Translations under genes and position numbers: made by a program
The notes under the pieces: model-generated
What the model saw: the letters and a program-made list of their open reading frames with translations, nothing else
Databases searched by the model: none
What the model was told of the DNA's origin: nothing
Part shown: in pieces, positions 1 to 8,069 of the stretch
How positions within the stretch are numbered: position 1 is the first letter of the stretch
Layout: every line of letters begins with the position of its first letter
NCBI RefSeq assembly: GCF_026239675.1
Contig: NZ_JAPIVQ010000005.1
Coordinates: 248,001 to 312,000, forward strand
Length of the DNA: 64,000 nt
From: Pedobacter sp. PLR
Lineage (GTDB): Bacteria; Bacteroidota; Bacteroidia; Sphingobacteriales; Sphingobacteriaceae
Direction of reading: 5' to 3'

Positions 1-2
1 AT

Positions 3-44
3 GTATTTCTGCGGTTGGCAAGAAAGGCACAAAGGACATCATGA
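3..44 (+). CDS. ABC transporter ATP-binding protein, C-terminal tail only (partial)
   Basis: Only the last 13 codons and the TGA stop (42-44) lie in the window; the reading frame through position 3 gives a basic tail VFLRLARKAQRTS. Its stop overlaps the ATG of the next gene as ATGA, the same arrangement seen between the two permeases downstream. ABC-2 exporters usually place the ATPase directly before the permeases, and their ATPases often end in a '(E)DVF..L' segment, which this tail resembles. The assignment is inference from context plus a short match. Confidence 0.4.
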   Translation, partial: VFLRLARKAQRTS

Positions 45-1144
45 AACAATTCAGGATTTTTGTAAAGAAGGAGTGGCTGCATATCTGGCGGGACAAAAGA
101 ACACTGTTCATCCTGATCTGGATGCCTGTCATACAAATTCTCTTGTACGGATTTGCATTGACCAATGAAGTTAAAAACTCAAATATGGTTGTTTTTGACC
201 AGGCTAAAGATGAGGCTTCAAGAAGTATTGCGGAGAAAATTTCATCAAGCCGTTATTTTAGCCTTTATAAAAATATAAACTCCTGGAAAGAGATTGAAGC
301 AACTTTTCGCCAGGGCAAGATCAGGCTGGCGGTAGTCTTTCCCCGGAATTTCAGATACGATCTTTTACATGGCAATCATGCTCAGATACAGTTGATTGCT
401 GATTCTTCCGATCCTAATACCGCCAATATGCTCAGCAATTATGCGGCGGTTATCATCAATGATTACCAGGAGGCCATCAATGAAAATCAAAAACTGCCAT
501 ATACTATAAAAGTTCAGGTTCGTATGCGCTATAATCCGGAGTTAAAAGGCGCTTACAATTTTGTACCGGGAGTGATGGCATTGGTGCTGATGTTAGTCTG
601 TACCATGATGACGGCCATCGCTATTGTAAAAGAAAAGGAGATTGGAACGATGGAGGTGATTTTGGTATCTCCTTTAAAACCTTTCAGGATAATCATCGCC
701 AAGACCATTCCTTACCTGGTGGTTTCCATGCTGAATATCATCAGTATTTTGTTAATTAGTGTTTATGCACTGGATGTACCTATTGCCGGTAGTTTATGGT
801 TATTGATGGCTGAAAGTATTTTATTTACCATCACTTCTTTATCAGTAGGGATCCTGATCTCAAATACAGCAAAAACACAGCAAACAGCGATGTTTACGGC
901 AATGATGAGTTTGTTTCTCCCAACATTATTGTTTAGTGGTTTTCTGTTTCCTGTCGAAAATATGCCCCTTCCTTTACAGCTGATTGCGAACGTTGTGCCC
1001 TCCAGATGGTATTTTATTATTGTAAAGGATGTGATGATAAAAGGGCTCGGTTTTGCCGCCGTCTGGAAAGAAACCCTCATCCTTATCGGGATGACTACCA
1101 CTTTATTGGGGATTAGTATTTATAAATTTAAAATCAGGTTATGA
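41..1144 (+). CDS. ABC-2 type transporter permease (first of two)
   Basis: This 367-residue inner-membrane protein fits the YhhJ/YbhS-type ABC-2 permease family: one N-terminal transmembrane helix (about residues 22-42), a large extracytoplasmic region (about 45-175), then five helices in the C-terminal half. The segment VKEKEIGTMEVILVSPL (about 196-212) is the typical coupling region after the second helix. Such permeases act as heterodimers with an ATPase and a membrane-fusion protein to export drugs or other amphipathic compounds; the substrate cannot be read from sequence. The ATG overlaps the preceding stop, and its own stop overlaps the next start (ATGA at 1141), so the genes are translationally coupled. 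Confidence 0.85.
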   Translation: MKQFRIFVKKEWLHIWRDKRTLFILIWMPVIQILLYGFALTNEVKNSNMVVFDQAKDEASRSIAEKISSSRYFSLYKNINSWKEIEATFRQGKIRLAVVFPRNFRYDLLHGNHAQIQLIADSSDPNTANMLSNYAAVIINDYQEAINENQKLPYTIKVQVRMRYNPELKGAYNFVPGVMALVLMLVCTMMTAIAIVKEKEIGTMEVILVSPLKPFRIIIAKTIPYLVVSMLNIISILLISVYALDVPIAGSLWLLMAESILFTITSLSVGILISNTAKTQQTAMFTAMMSLFLPTLLFSGFLFPVENMPLPLQLIANVVPSRWYFIIVKDVMIKGLGFAAVWKETLILIGMTTTLLGISIYKFKIRL

Positions 1145-2262
1145 GAACCTTAAAATTTCTGCTAAGAAAGGAATTGTTGCAAATATTCCGCGATCCCGCA
1201 ATCTTTAAAATTTTGTTCATAATGCCTATGGTTCAGTTGTTGATTCTTCCGCTTGCAGCAGATTATGAGGTTAAAAATATTAACCTTGGCGTGGTGGATC
1301 ATGACCGTTCCGCTTATTCCCGGAAGATGGTAGATAAGATCATATCTTCAGGTTATTTCAGGCTAAGGGATTACAGTTCAACTTATGCACAAGGGCTCAA
1401 GGCCATTGAGCAGGATAAAACGGATTTGCTGCTTGAAATCCCGACACAGTTTGAACGTAGGCTTATCAAAGAAAATGAATCTGAAATATTGATTTCGGTA
1501 AATGCAATAAATGGTGTTAAAGCAGGTTTAGGCGCTGCCTATATTCAGGGGATATTGCAGGATTACAATATGGAAATTCGGATGCAATGGATACAGGACT
1601 TAAGATTCAACAGAATACCTGTTATACAGGTAGTCCCTGCCAACTGGTACAACCCTAATATGAATTACCGGATGTTTATGGTGCCTGGCATATTGGTGAT
1701 GCTGGTGACCATGATAGGGTCTTCATTTGCTTCAAATAATATTGTGCGGGAAAAGGAAATGGGCACTATTGAGCAGATCAATGTAAGTCCGATAAAGAAA
1801 GCTCAGTTCATCGTTGGAAAGCTTGTTCCTTTCTGGATACTGGCAATAACTGTTTTAACAATGGGCTTAATACTGGCCCGGCTGGTGTATGGAATTATAC
1901 CCCTTGGACATTATGTGACCATCTATATTTTTGCTACAGTTTATCTGGTTGCCATATTGGGTTTAGGGCTGTTGCTGTCTACTTATGCTCAAACCCAGCA
2001 ACAATCCATGTTGGTTTCTTTTTTCATCACTATGATTTTTAACCTGCTCAGTGGCTTGTATACCCCAATAGAAAGTATGCCGGCATGGGCCCAAATGATT
2101 ACATGGTTTAATCCGGTATCCTACTTTATTGAAGTGATGCGTATGGTCATGCTAAAAGGTAGCGGGCTTGCTGATATCAGATATCATATTTTTGCGATGA
2201 TTGGCTTCGCATTATTTTTTAATGGATGGGCAATTCTGAACTATAGAAAAAGATCCGGGTAG
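1141..2262 (+). CDS. ABC-2 type transporter permease (second of two)
   Basis: This 373-residue paralogue of the preceding permease has the same layout: an N-terminal helix (about 22-42), an extracytoplasmic domain up to about 175, then a helical bundle. The coupling segment VREKEMGTIEQINVSPI (about 202-218) matches the sister protein. The two probably form the heterodimeric pore of one exporter. The ATG start overlaps the upstream stop by four bases. No clear terminator hairpin follows, although the next gene has its own promoter. Confidence 0.85.
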   Translation: MRTLKFLLRKELLQIFRDPAIFKILFIMPMVQLLILPLAADYEVKNINLGVVDHDRSAYSRKMVDKIISSGYFRLRDYSSTYAQGLKAIEQDKTDLLLEIPTQFERRLIKENESEILISVNAINGVKAGLGAAYIQGILQDYNMEIRMQWIQDLRFNRIPVIQVVPANWYNPNMNYRMFMVPGILVMLVTMIGSSFASNNIVREKEMGTIEQINVSPIKKAQFIVGKLVPFWILAITVLTMGLILARLVYGIIPLGHYVTIYIFATVYLVAILGLGLLLSTYAQTQQQSMLVSFFITMIFNLLSGLYTPIESMPAWAQMITWFNPVSYFIEVMRMVMLKGSGLADIRYHIFAMIGFALFFNGWAILNYRKRSG

Positions 2263-2298
2263 TTCTATTTATGTTAGTGATGAACATCATTCGTTAAT

Positions 2299-2342
2299 TT
2301 GATAGCTGTCAAGGGTCTGATACCAGGTAACCATTATCTTTA
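2299..2342 (+). promoter_or_regulatory. FNR/CRP-like box and -7 element upstream of the DUF892 gene
   Basis: TTGAT-AGCT-GTCAA at 2299-2312 matches the FNR-type site TTGAT-N4-ATCAA at all but one base of the right arm. A Bacteroidota -7-like box TATCTTTA (consensus TAnnTTTG) lies at 2335-2342. If transcription starts about 7 nt after the centre of that box, the site is centred near -41, the usual class II activator position. The neighbouring gene encodes a CRP/FNR-family regulator with an E-x-x-S-R recognition helix, a plausible partner. Confidence 0.5.
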
Positions 2343-2386
2343 TGCTGAAAGAGGGTTGAAATTCTATTCGCATAAACTGAAAGATC

Positions 2387-2905
2387 ATGGAAACAAATAC
2401 CATTAATACACTTCATAATTTAATAGATTATGACATCAGCAAATTTATAAGTGCCGAGGTTGAATTAAAAAGTAGTCTGGAAAAATGGCTGAATCAGGCT
2501 GGTTCGTTACAACTAAAGGCAGTATTGCAAAAATATCTTGATTTCGTTAATCAGCACATTAGAGGGATTGAAGCGTTTATAGATAAAGAGCAAATCGGAA
2601 CAATGGCTGTAAATAATCCAATTATGCTGGCCTTTATCAAGGATACGGATGAATGTCTTTCTTACTGCACCAATGCAGACATAAAAGATGCATGTTTGCT
2701 GGCATGCATTCAGGGAATTAATCATTATAAAATATCCACCTATGGTACAGCTGCCGCATTTGCAGGTTTACTGGAATTAGAAATGGATGCAACCATATTT
2801 CATGAAGCCGAAATTAATGAAAAGCACATTGATGATCGCTTGTCTCAACTGGCAAAGTATGAAATCAATTCCAAAGCGAAATCAACGCTGGCATTTCCAA
2901 AATAA
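2387..2905 (+). CDS. DUF892 (YciF-like) ferritin-like protein with altered metal site
   Basis: This 172-residue, probably cytoplasmic four-helix-bundle protein resembles the DUF892/YciF family, seen best in the third and fourth helices: KDACLLACIQGINHYKISTYG (about 100-120, one long motif) followed by a helix ending near 160. YciF-like proteins carry a di-metal centre and belong to stress responses. In the family the third helix normally reads like EHYEIAGYG; here the two Glu positions are N112 and K115, so the usual di-iron site looks disrupted. H57 of the second helix is kept. The gene has its own promoter with an FNR-like box, and ends 8 nt before the convergent regulator gene. Family assignment fairly sure; loss of metal binding is inference. 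Confidence 0.7.
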   Translation: METNTINTLHNLIDYDISKFISAEVELKSSLEKWLNQAGSLQLKAVLQKYLDFVNQHIRGIEAFIDKEQIGTMAVNNPIMLAFIKDTDECLSYCTNADIKDACLLACIQGINHYKISTYGTAAAFAGLLELEMDATIFHEAEINEKHIDDRLSQLAKYEINSKAKSTLAFPK

Positions 2906-2913
2906 TACAGTAA

Positions 2914-3960
2914 CTAATTCTTTAAATGTGCCAGCCGGAGTGGATCAATGATCATAATTTTATTGGAATCCCGCATGATTAAACCGTCTTTTTTGAAATC
3001 ACTCAAAACACGGCTAACCGTTTCTGAAGCCATTCCGGACATTGCAGCGAGGTTTTCCCTGGAGATATCTATCCATTGGACAACCCCCGAATTATTTTTA
3101 GGATATAATCGAAGCAACAATTGAGACATACGTTTTCTAACTGAAAAATAGGCAAATTCCAATAACTGGTGCTCTTTTCTCAGGTTGTTTGCCGCAATGA
3201 TCTCTATGAATTTTTTGGATAAATCGGAAAATTTATCAATTAAGGGGTCAAGAACCGCCCGGGGGAAAGTATATAATAAGGTCTCCTCTATGGTTTCAGC
3301 GGTTTCATGATGTACCTCTGCCGAAAAGTAGGCATTGATGCCAAAGTATTCATTTTCCCTGTAAATGCCGGTTACCAAATCACGTCCATCTGTAGTCGTC
3401 TTCAGGGTTTTTACAGATCCGCTGGCGATAAGATATATGGAGTCTGCGGCATCTTCCTGATAATATATGACCTGTTTTCTCTTAAAATGTCGAAGTCTGG
3501 ATTCACAGATTATTTTTTCAAAATATTCAATTCCATTTTTGATATTTTCCTCATTGATTATTGGATCCAGGCTTTTTTTTTGTTCCGATCTTTTTTTTAG
3601 CCTCATTTCAATGGTTTCCAATAATTCGATATTCTCAAAGGGCTTAATCAGGTAATCATCAGCCCCCATGATCATGCCTTTTCTGACTTCATTTTCGTCA
3701 TTTTTAGAGGCTACAAAGATAAATGGGATAGACCGGGCTTGTGGGAATTTTCTTATTAATGATAGCGTCATACATCCATCAATATCCGGTAAGATAGCAC
3801 TACATAAAATTAGGTCAGGCAGGACTGCAAGTGTCTGATTAACACCCTGCTTTCCATTCGAAGCTTTTATTACCTCATAATTAGCCATTTTTAACAATAA
3901 AACAGTGCTGGCCCTTGAGTCACTTTCTCCTGCTATGATGAGAATTTTATACTTTTTCAT
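2914..3960 (-). CDS. Hybrid regulator: degenerate receiver domain fused to CRP/FNR-type DNA-binding domain
   Basis: This 348-residue protein has an N-terminal response-regulator receiver (about 1-120), a cyclic-nucleotide-binding-like beta barrel (about 150-260) and a C-terminal Crp-type winged helix (about 265-345). The recognition helix SETVSRVL carries the E-x-x-S-R pattern of FNR-like proteins that read TTGAT half sites. The receiver is unusual: the phosphorylation Asp is Ser54 (in LILCSAILPDIDG), the switch Thr/Ser position appears to be Ala84, and the first acidic pair is weakened (AGESD); Lys106 is kept. It may therefore work without phosphorylation. There is no N-terminal cysteine cluster for an FNR Fe-S centre. 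A TTGAT-N4-GTCAA box precedes the convergent DUF892 gene. Confidence 0.85.
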   Translation of the reverse strand: MKKYKILIIAGESDSRASTVLLLKMANYEVIKASNGKQGVNQTLAVLPDLILCSAILPDIDGCMTLSLIRKFPQARSIPFIFVASKNDENEVRKGMIMGADDYLIKPFENIELLETIEMRLKKRSEQKKSLDPIINEENIKNGIEYFEKIICESRLRHFKRKQVIYYQEDAADSIYLIASGSVKTLKTTTDGRDLVTGIYRENEYFGINAYFSAEVHHETAETIEETLLYTFPRAVLDPLIDKFSDLSKKFIEIIAANNLRKEHQLLEFAYFSVRKRMSQLLLRLYPKNNSGVVQWIDISRENLAAMSGMASETVSRVLSDFKKDGLIMRDSNKIMIIDPLRLAHLKN

Positions 3961-4287
3961 TTTGATTAGTAATAAGTGATCAATTAGTTCTTTTCTTCTT
4001 TATTGATTTTTTACTTGTATTGAAAAGTATTCCTGGTTTTTGTTAGTGAATCTAGGTATAATATTCTCCGTATTTGATATTAAGGACTGCGATTTTGAAA
4101 ATCGTATAACAGGTGTGCAATAAGTGAGAAATTAATTGATGATTTTATACTAAAAGTACTGATGATTACTGTTGAATAGTCCATCTTTCTAATAGAATAA
4201 TCCATTGTGTAAGTTGAATATATCTTTTAATATTACTTAGGATGAGGCGCGTAACTTCATCAACACCAGAAACCAAATATATTTTGT
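3961..4287. other. Intergenic region between the hybrid regulator and the PSD1 operon
   Basis: This 327-nt divergent intergenic stretch is AT-rich and holds no ORF I can support. Its left end is the upstream region of the hybrid regulator (minus strand), without a recognisable Shine-Dalgarno or strong -7 box. Its right half holds the direct-repeat promoter for the PSD1 operon, annotated separately at 4174-4235. I see no RNA structure or mobile-element remnant. Confidence 0.6.
4174..4235 (+). promoter_or_regulatory. Direct-repeat operator and -7 box of the PSD1 operon (site A)
   Basis: Two near-identical 11-mers, GAATAGTCCAT (4174-4184) and GAATAATCCAT (4195-4205), are spaced exactly 21 bp apart. 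After 22 nt follows TAATATTA (4228-4235), a weak -7 match. The same two 11-mers, with the same spacing and the same -7-like box, recur at 20841-20902, and variants occur at 34527-34588 and 57777-57838. Repeat centres would lie near -39 and -60, as expected for an activator binding as a head-to-tail dimer (LytTR or AraC type). The start codon is about 50 nt further on. Confidence 0.65.
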
Positions 4288-6606
4288 ATGTACCGCAGGC
4301 TATTTTATTTAATGCTCGCGTTTGTGGGTATTGTGTATGCTATACAAGCCTGTAATTCGTCGGGTAATGAAAGTGTCGAAGATCAGATGCCGGATACCGT
4401 TAGCTATAACTTTCATGTGCGCCCCATCTTGTCTGATAAGTGTTTTGCCTGTCATGGCCCTGACGCAAATAAACGGGAAGCAGGCTTAAGACTCGATATC
4501 GCGGAAGCAGCTTACAAGGCCTTAAAGGAGAACCCTTCTGCACACGCTCTTGTCCCTTTTAAACCCGGAGCATCTGAGGTTTTTCTTCGGATCTCCTCAA
4601 CCGATTCCGCATTGATCATGCCCCCGAAATCCTCCCATCTAAAACTGACCACACATGAAATTGCAGTGATTGAAAAATGGATTAAACAAGGGGCTAAATA
4701 TGAGCGACACTGGGCATTCACGCCCCCGAAAATGCCGAAAATCCCAACAGTGAAGACCGAAGACTGGGCAAAGAATGAACTGGATTATTTTGTCCTGCAA
4801 AAGTTGGAACAGCAAGGAGTAAAGCCTAATCCGGAAGCAGATAAAGAAAGAATTTTGAAAAGGCTGAGCCTGGACCTGACCGGATTGCCTCCGGGTATAG
4901 AACTGATGGATAAATACCTGGCAGATGGTAGCAGTAATGCCTATGAAAAAGTAGTTGAATCCTTGTTGAAAAGCCCTGCTTATGGCGAGAAAATGGCCCT
5001 CCATTGGATGGATGTTTCCCGTTATGCGGATTCCCATGGTTATCAGGACGATAATTACCGTTCTCAATGGCCATGGCGCGACTGGGTAATTCATGCTTTT
5101 AATCAGAATATGTCTTATGACCAGTTTATTACCTGGCAGCTGGCAGGAGACCTCATGCCCAATGGAACTAAAGAACAGTTGCTGGCTACCGGCTTTAACC
5201 GTAACCATAAAATCACCGAAGAGGGTGGGGTCATTGATGAAGAATATCGGGTAGAATATGTGACCGATCGTACTAATGCCTTTGGGAAAGCATTACTAGG
5301 GGTCACATTAGAATGTGCTCATTGTCATGATCATAAATATGATCCATTCTCTCAGAAGGAGTATTATGAGGTATTCGCTTTCTTTAATAATGTTAAGGAA
5401 GTTGGGTTGGAATCCAGTGTTGGCGGACCGGAAACTTATGCGAAAAAGCCATTGATGGAAATCAGCAATGAGGACCTTAAAAAGGTGCTTTCTTTTGTAA
5501 ATAAGCAAGATACTAATAAGCTCATTGTATCGGTAATGGGTGAAAGAGATACGCTGCGGAAAACATACATCCTGAACAGGGGTGTGTATGATAACCATGG
5601 CACAGAAGTGGCAGCAGGAACGCCGGAATCTATATTGCCTTTTGGGAAGCAGTATGCTAAAAACCGACTTGGGCTCTCTAAGTGGTTGTTTGATAAACAG
5701 AATCCATTGACCTCCAGGGTATTTGTGAACCAGGTATGGCAGCAGGTTTTTGGTCGCGGTCTGGTCAAAACATCGGGGGATTTCGGGATGCAGGGCGAAC
5801 TGCCTTCTCATCCTGAATTGTTGGACTGGCTGGCGGTAGATTTCATGAACCATGGCTGGAATATCAAACGCCTGGTCAAACAGATCGTCAGCTCTGCAAC
5901 TTACCGGCAGTCGGCAGTCCTGTCGGCAGAAAAATTAAAGACAGATCCGGAAAATATTTTGCTGTCCAGAAGTTCCCGACACCGGATTCCGGCAGAATCG
6001 GTTAGAGATGTCGTATTAGCCAGCAGCGGACTGCTGGTGAAAACCATTGGCGGACCAAGTGTAAAACCTTATCAACCTGAAGGTCTTTGGGAAGCAGCCA
6101 CCTCTGGTCGCGGAATTCTGGCTAAATACACACAGGACCATGGCGGTAGTCTATACAGAAGAGGGATGTATACCTTCATCAAACGCACCGTACCACCTCC
6201 TTCAATGAGCATTTTTGATGCGAGTAACAGAGATCAGTGTGAAGTACAGCGTTTAAATACGAATACGCCATTACAAGCTTTGGTAATGATGAACGATCCT
6301 ACTGTATTGGAAGCTTCCAGGGTATTAGCCGCCAGGTTATTACAGGAAAAAACAGCCGTTCCCGCTAAATTGATTAAGGCATTCCGCATGATCGTATGCA
6401 GGAATCCGAACGAAAAAGAGATTAAATTACTGAGTGCTTATTATGCTGATCAGCTTAAGGTTTTTGAGAAAAAAACACAGGCAGAAAAAGTGCTGGCCGT
6501 TGGCGAGTATCCCATTCCAGGGGAAATCAATAAACGCAATCTGGCGGCAATGATGCAGGTGATGACCACCATTTATAATTTAGAAGAAACCATTACAAAA
6601 ACTTAG
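4288..6606 (+). CDS. PSCyt1-PSCyt2-PSD1 (DUF1549/DUF1553) c-type cytochrome lipoprotein
   Basis: This 772-residue protein is exported as a lipoprotein (signal helix about 5-21, lipobox IQAC with Cys22). Domains in order: planctomycete cytochrome-c domain PSCyt1 with a heme motif CFACH (C52, C55, H56; residues about 40-120), DUF1549/PSCyt2 (about 140-370) and DUF1553/PSD1 (about 450-750). A second CxxCH (C343, C346, H347) lies in the DUF1549 part. These proteins are abundant in Planctomycetes and found in many Bacteroidota, almost always paired with a DUF1501 gene as here; their biochemical role is unknown. It heads a four-gene operon (gap to next gene 4 nt) and has the direct-repeat promoter at 4174-4235. 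Confidence 0.9.
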   Translation: MYRRLFYLMLAFVGIVYAIQACNSSGNESVEDQMPDTVSYNFHVRPILSDKCFACHGPDANKREAGLRLDIAEAAYKALKENPSAHALVPFKPGASEVFLRISSTDSALIMPPKSSHLKLTTHEIAVIEKWIKQGAKYERHWAFTPPKMPKIPTVKTEDWAKNELDYFVLQKLEQQGVKPNPEADKERILKRLSLDLTGLPPGIELMDKYLADGSSNAYEKVVESLLKSPAYGEKMALHWMDVSRYADSHGYQDDNYRSQWPWRDWVIHAFNQNMSYDQFITWQLAGDLMPNGTKEQLLATGFNRNHKITEEGGVIDEEYRVEYVTDRTNAFGKALLGVTLECAHCHDHKYDPFSQKEYYEVFAFFNNVKEVGLESSVGGPETYAKKPLMEISNEDLKKVLSFVNKQDTNKLIVSVMGERDTLRKTYILNRGVYDNHGTEVAAGTPESILPFGKQYAKNRLGLSKWLFDKQNPLTSRVFVNQVWQQVFGRGLVKTSGDFGMQGELPSHPELLDWLAVDFMNHGWNIKRLVKQIVSSATYRQSAVLSAEKLKTDPENILLSRSSRHRIPAESVRDVVLASSGLLVKTIGGPSVKPYQPEGLWEAATSGRGILAKYTQDHGGSLYRRGMYTFIKRTVPPPSMSIFDASNRDQCEVQRLNTNTPLQALVMMNDPTVLEASRVLAARLLQEKTAVPAKLIKAFRMIVCRNPNEKEIKLLSAYYADQLKVFEKKTQAEKVLAVGEYPIPGEINKRNLAAMMQVMTTIYNLEETITKT

Positions 6607-6610
6607 AGAT

Positions 6611-8062
6611 ATGGAAAAGGATTTTTTAGAACATGGGCTTAATTCCAACAGGCGTCGTTTTTTATCCAGGCTAAGTTTAGGTCTTGGTAGTGTAGCTTTG
6701 GGTTCCTTACTGATCCCGGATTTATTTACAGGCGGAATGGACGAAAGCAGCCTTCCTCCGGGAATTCCTGATTTTGCGCCAAAGGCCAAAAGAGTGATTT
6801 ATCTGTTCCAGAACGGGGCACCTTCACAACTGGAGTCTTTTGATTACAAGCCAAAGCTAAGGGAAATGATGGGACAGGAGCTACCAGCTTCTATCCGTTC
6901 CGGACAACGGCTTACTGGTATGACCGCCAATCAGGCCTCCTTTCCGCTGGTAGGTTCTTATTTTGATTTTAAACAATATGGTGATTCCAGAGCATGGATC
7001 AGTGACCTGTTCCCATATACGGCAAAAGTGGTCGATGATATTTGCATCATCAAATCCATGCATACAGAAGCAATCAATCATGATCCGGCTTTGACCTTTT
7101 TTCAAACGGGCGCTCAACAAGGTAACAGGCCAAGTATGGGGGCATGGCTGAGTTATGGCCTGGGCAGCGAAAATAAAAATCTTCCTGCTTTTACCGTACT
7201 GCTTTCAAGAGGGAAAGGAAATGGCCAGGGGGTGTATTCTAAACTATGGACCAATGGGTTTCTGGATTCTACGCATCAGGGCGTGCAATTTAGCAGTGGG
7301 GAAGATCCGGTATTGTACCTGAAAGATCCGGCAGGGCTGAACAGGTTTGAAAGAAGAAAGATGCTCGATCAGCTGGCTGAACTCAACAATATTTCTTATC
7401 AGGAATTTGGTGATCCCGAGATTAGTGCAAAAGTGCAGCAGTATGAGATGGCCTATAGAATGCAAACTGCAGTTCCGGAAACGACAGACCTTAGTAAGGA
7501 ACCAGACGATATTATAAAGCTTTACGGACCGGATTGTCTGGTACCCGGAACTTTCGCTGCCAATTGTTTGCTGGCAAGGAAATTAAGTGAGGATGGGGTT
7601 CGCTTCGTTCAGCTGTACCATCAGGGCTGGGACCAACATGGTAACTTACCTTCGGAAATGGCCGGACAAGCGAAGGATGTGGACCAGGCTTCTGCGGCAT
7701 TGATCACCGACTTGAAACAAAGGGGCTTACTGGATGAAACACTGGTCATTTGGGGTGGGGAATTTGGACGTACCAATTACAGTCAGGGGGCTATGACGAA
7801 AGATAATTATGGCCGTGACCATCATCCACGTTGCTTTAGCATCTGGATGGCCGGAGGAGGTGTAAAGCCCGGAATTGTATATGGTGAATCAGACGAGTTT
7901 GGCTATAATGTCATTTCAAATCCGGTACACGTGCATGATTTTCAGGCAACAGTCCTGCATCAGCTCGGCTTAAACCATGAGAAATTAACTTTTAAACACC
8001 TCGGTCGCCGTTACAGACTGACGGATGTTGCAGGGAAGGTTGTAAATGACATCTTAATCTAA
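6611..8062 (+). CDS. DUF1501 family protein
   Basis: This 483-residue protein begins with a twin-arginine-type signal (NSNRRRFLSRLSLG, about 12-25, followed by a hydrophobic stretch), so it is probably exported folded. The body matches DUF1501, a sulfatase/alkaline-phosphatase-like fold: GWDQHGNLP (about 339-347), a VIWGGEFGRT-type segment (about 380) and RDHHPRCFSIW (about 396-406) are its characteristic stretches with possible metal-binding His/Asp. Family members are almost always encoded beside PSD1 proteins and no enzymatic activity is established to my knowledge. It starts 4 nt after the PSD1 gene. Confidence 0.9.
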   Translation: MEKDFLEHGLNSNRRRFLSRLSLGLGSVALGSLLIPDLFTGGMDESSLPPGIPDFAPKAKRVIYLFQNGAPSQLESFDYKPKLREMMGQELPASIRSGQRLTGMTANQASFPLVGSYFDFKQYGDSRAWISDLFPYTAKVVDDICIIKSMHTEAINHDPALTFFQTGAQQGNRPSMGAWLSYGLGSENKNLPAFTVLLSRGKGNGQGVYSKLWTNGFLDSTHQGVQFSSGEDPVLYLKDPAGLNRFERRKMLDQLAELNNISYQEFGDPEISAKVQQYEMAYRMQTAVPETTDLSKEPDDIIKLYGPDCLVPGTFAANCLLARKLSEDGVRFVQLYHQGWDQHGNLPSEMAGQAKDVDQASAALITDLKQRGLLDETLVIWGGEFGRTNYSQGAMTKDNYGRDHHPRCFSIWMAGGGVKPGIVYGESDEFGYNVISNPVHVHDFQATVLHQLGLNHEKLTFKHLGRRYRLTDVAGKVVNDILI

Positions 8063-8069
8063 AACATTG

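Noticed and set aside
3962..3983. TTGAT ... ATCAA palindrome with 12-nt spacer at the start of the hybrid-regulator gene
   Set aside because: FNR-type sites need a 4-nt spacer; the long gap and the AT-rich context make chance likely.
4639..5208. Long minus-strand ORF inside the PSD1 gene
   Set aside because: It is antisense to a gene with two CxxCH motifs and clear domains, and its product has no recognisable domain.
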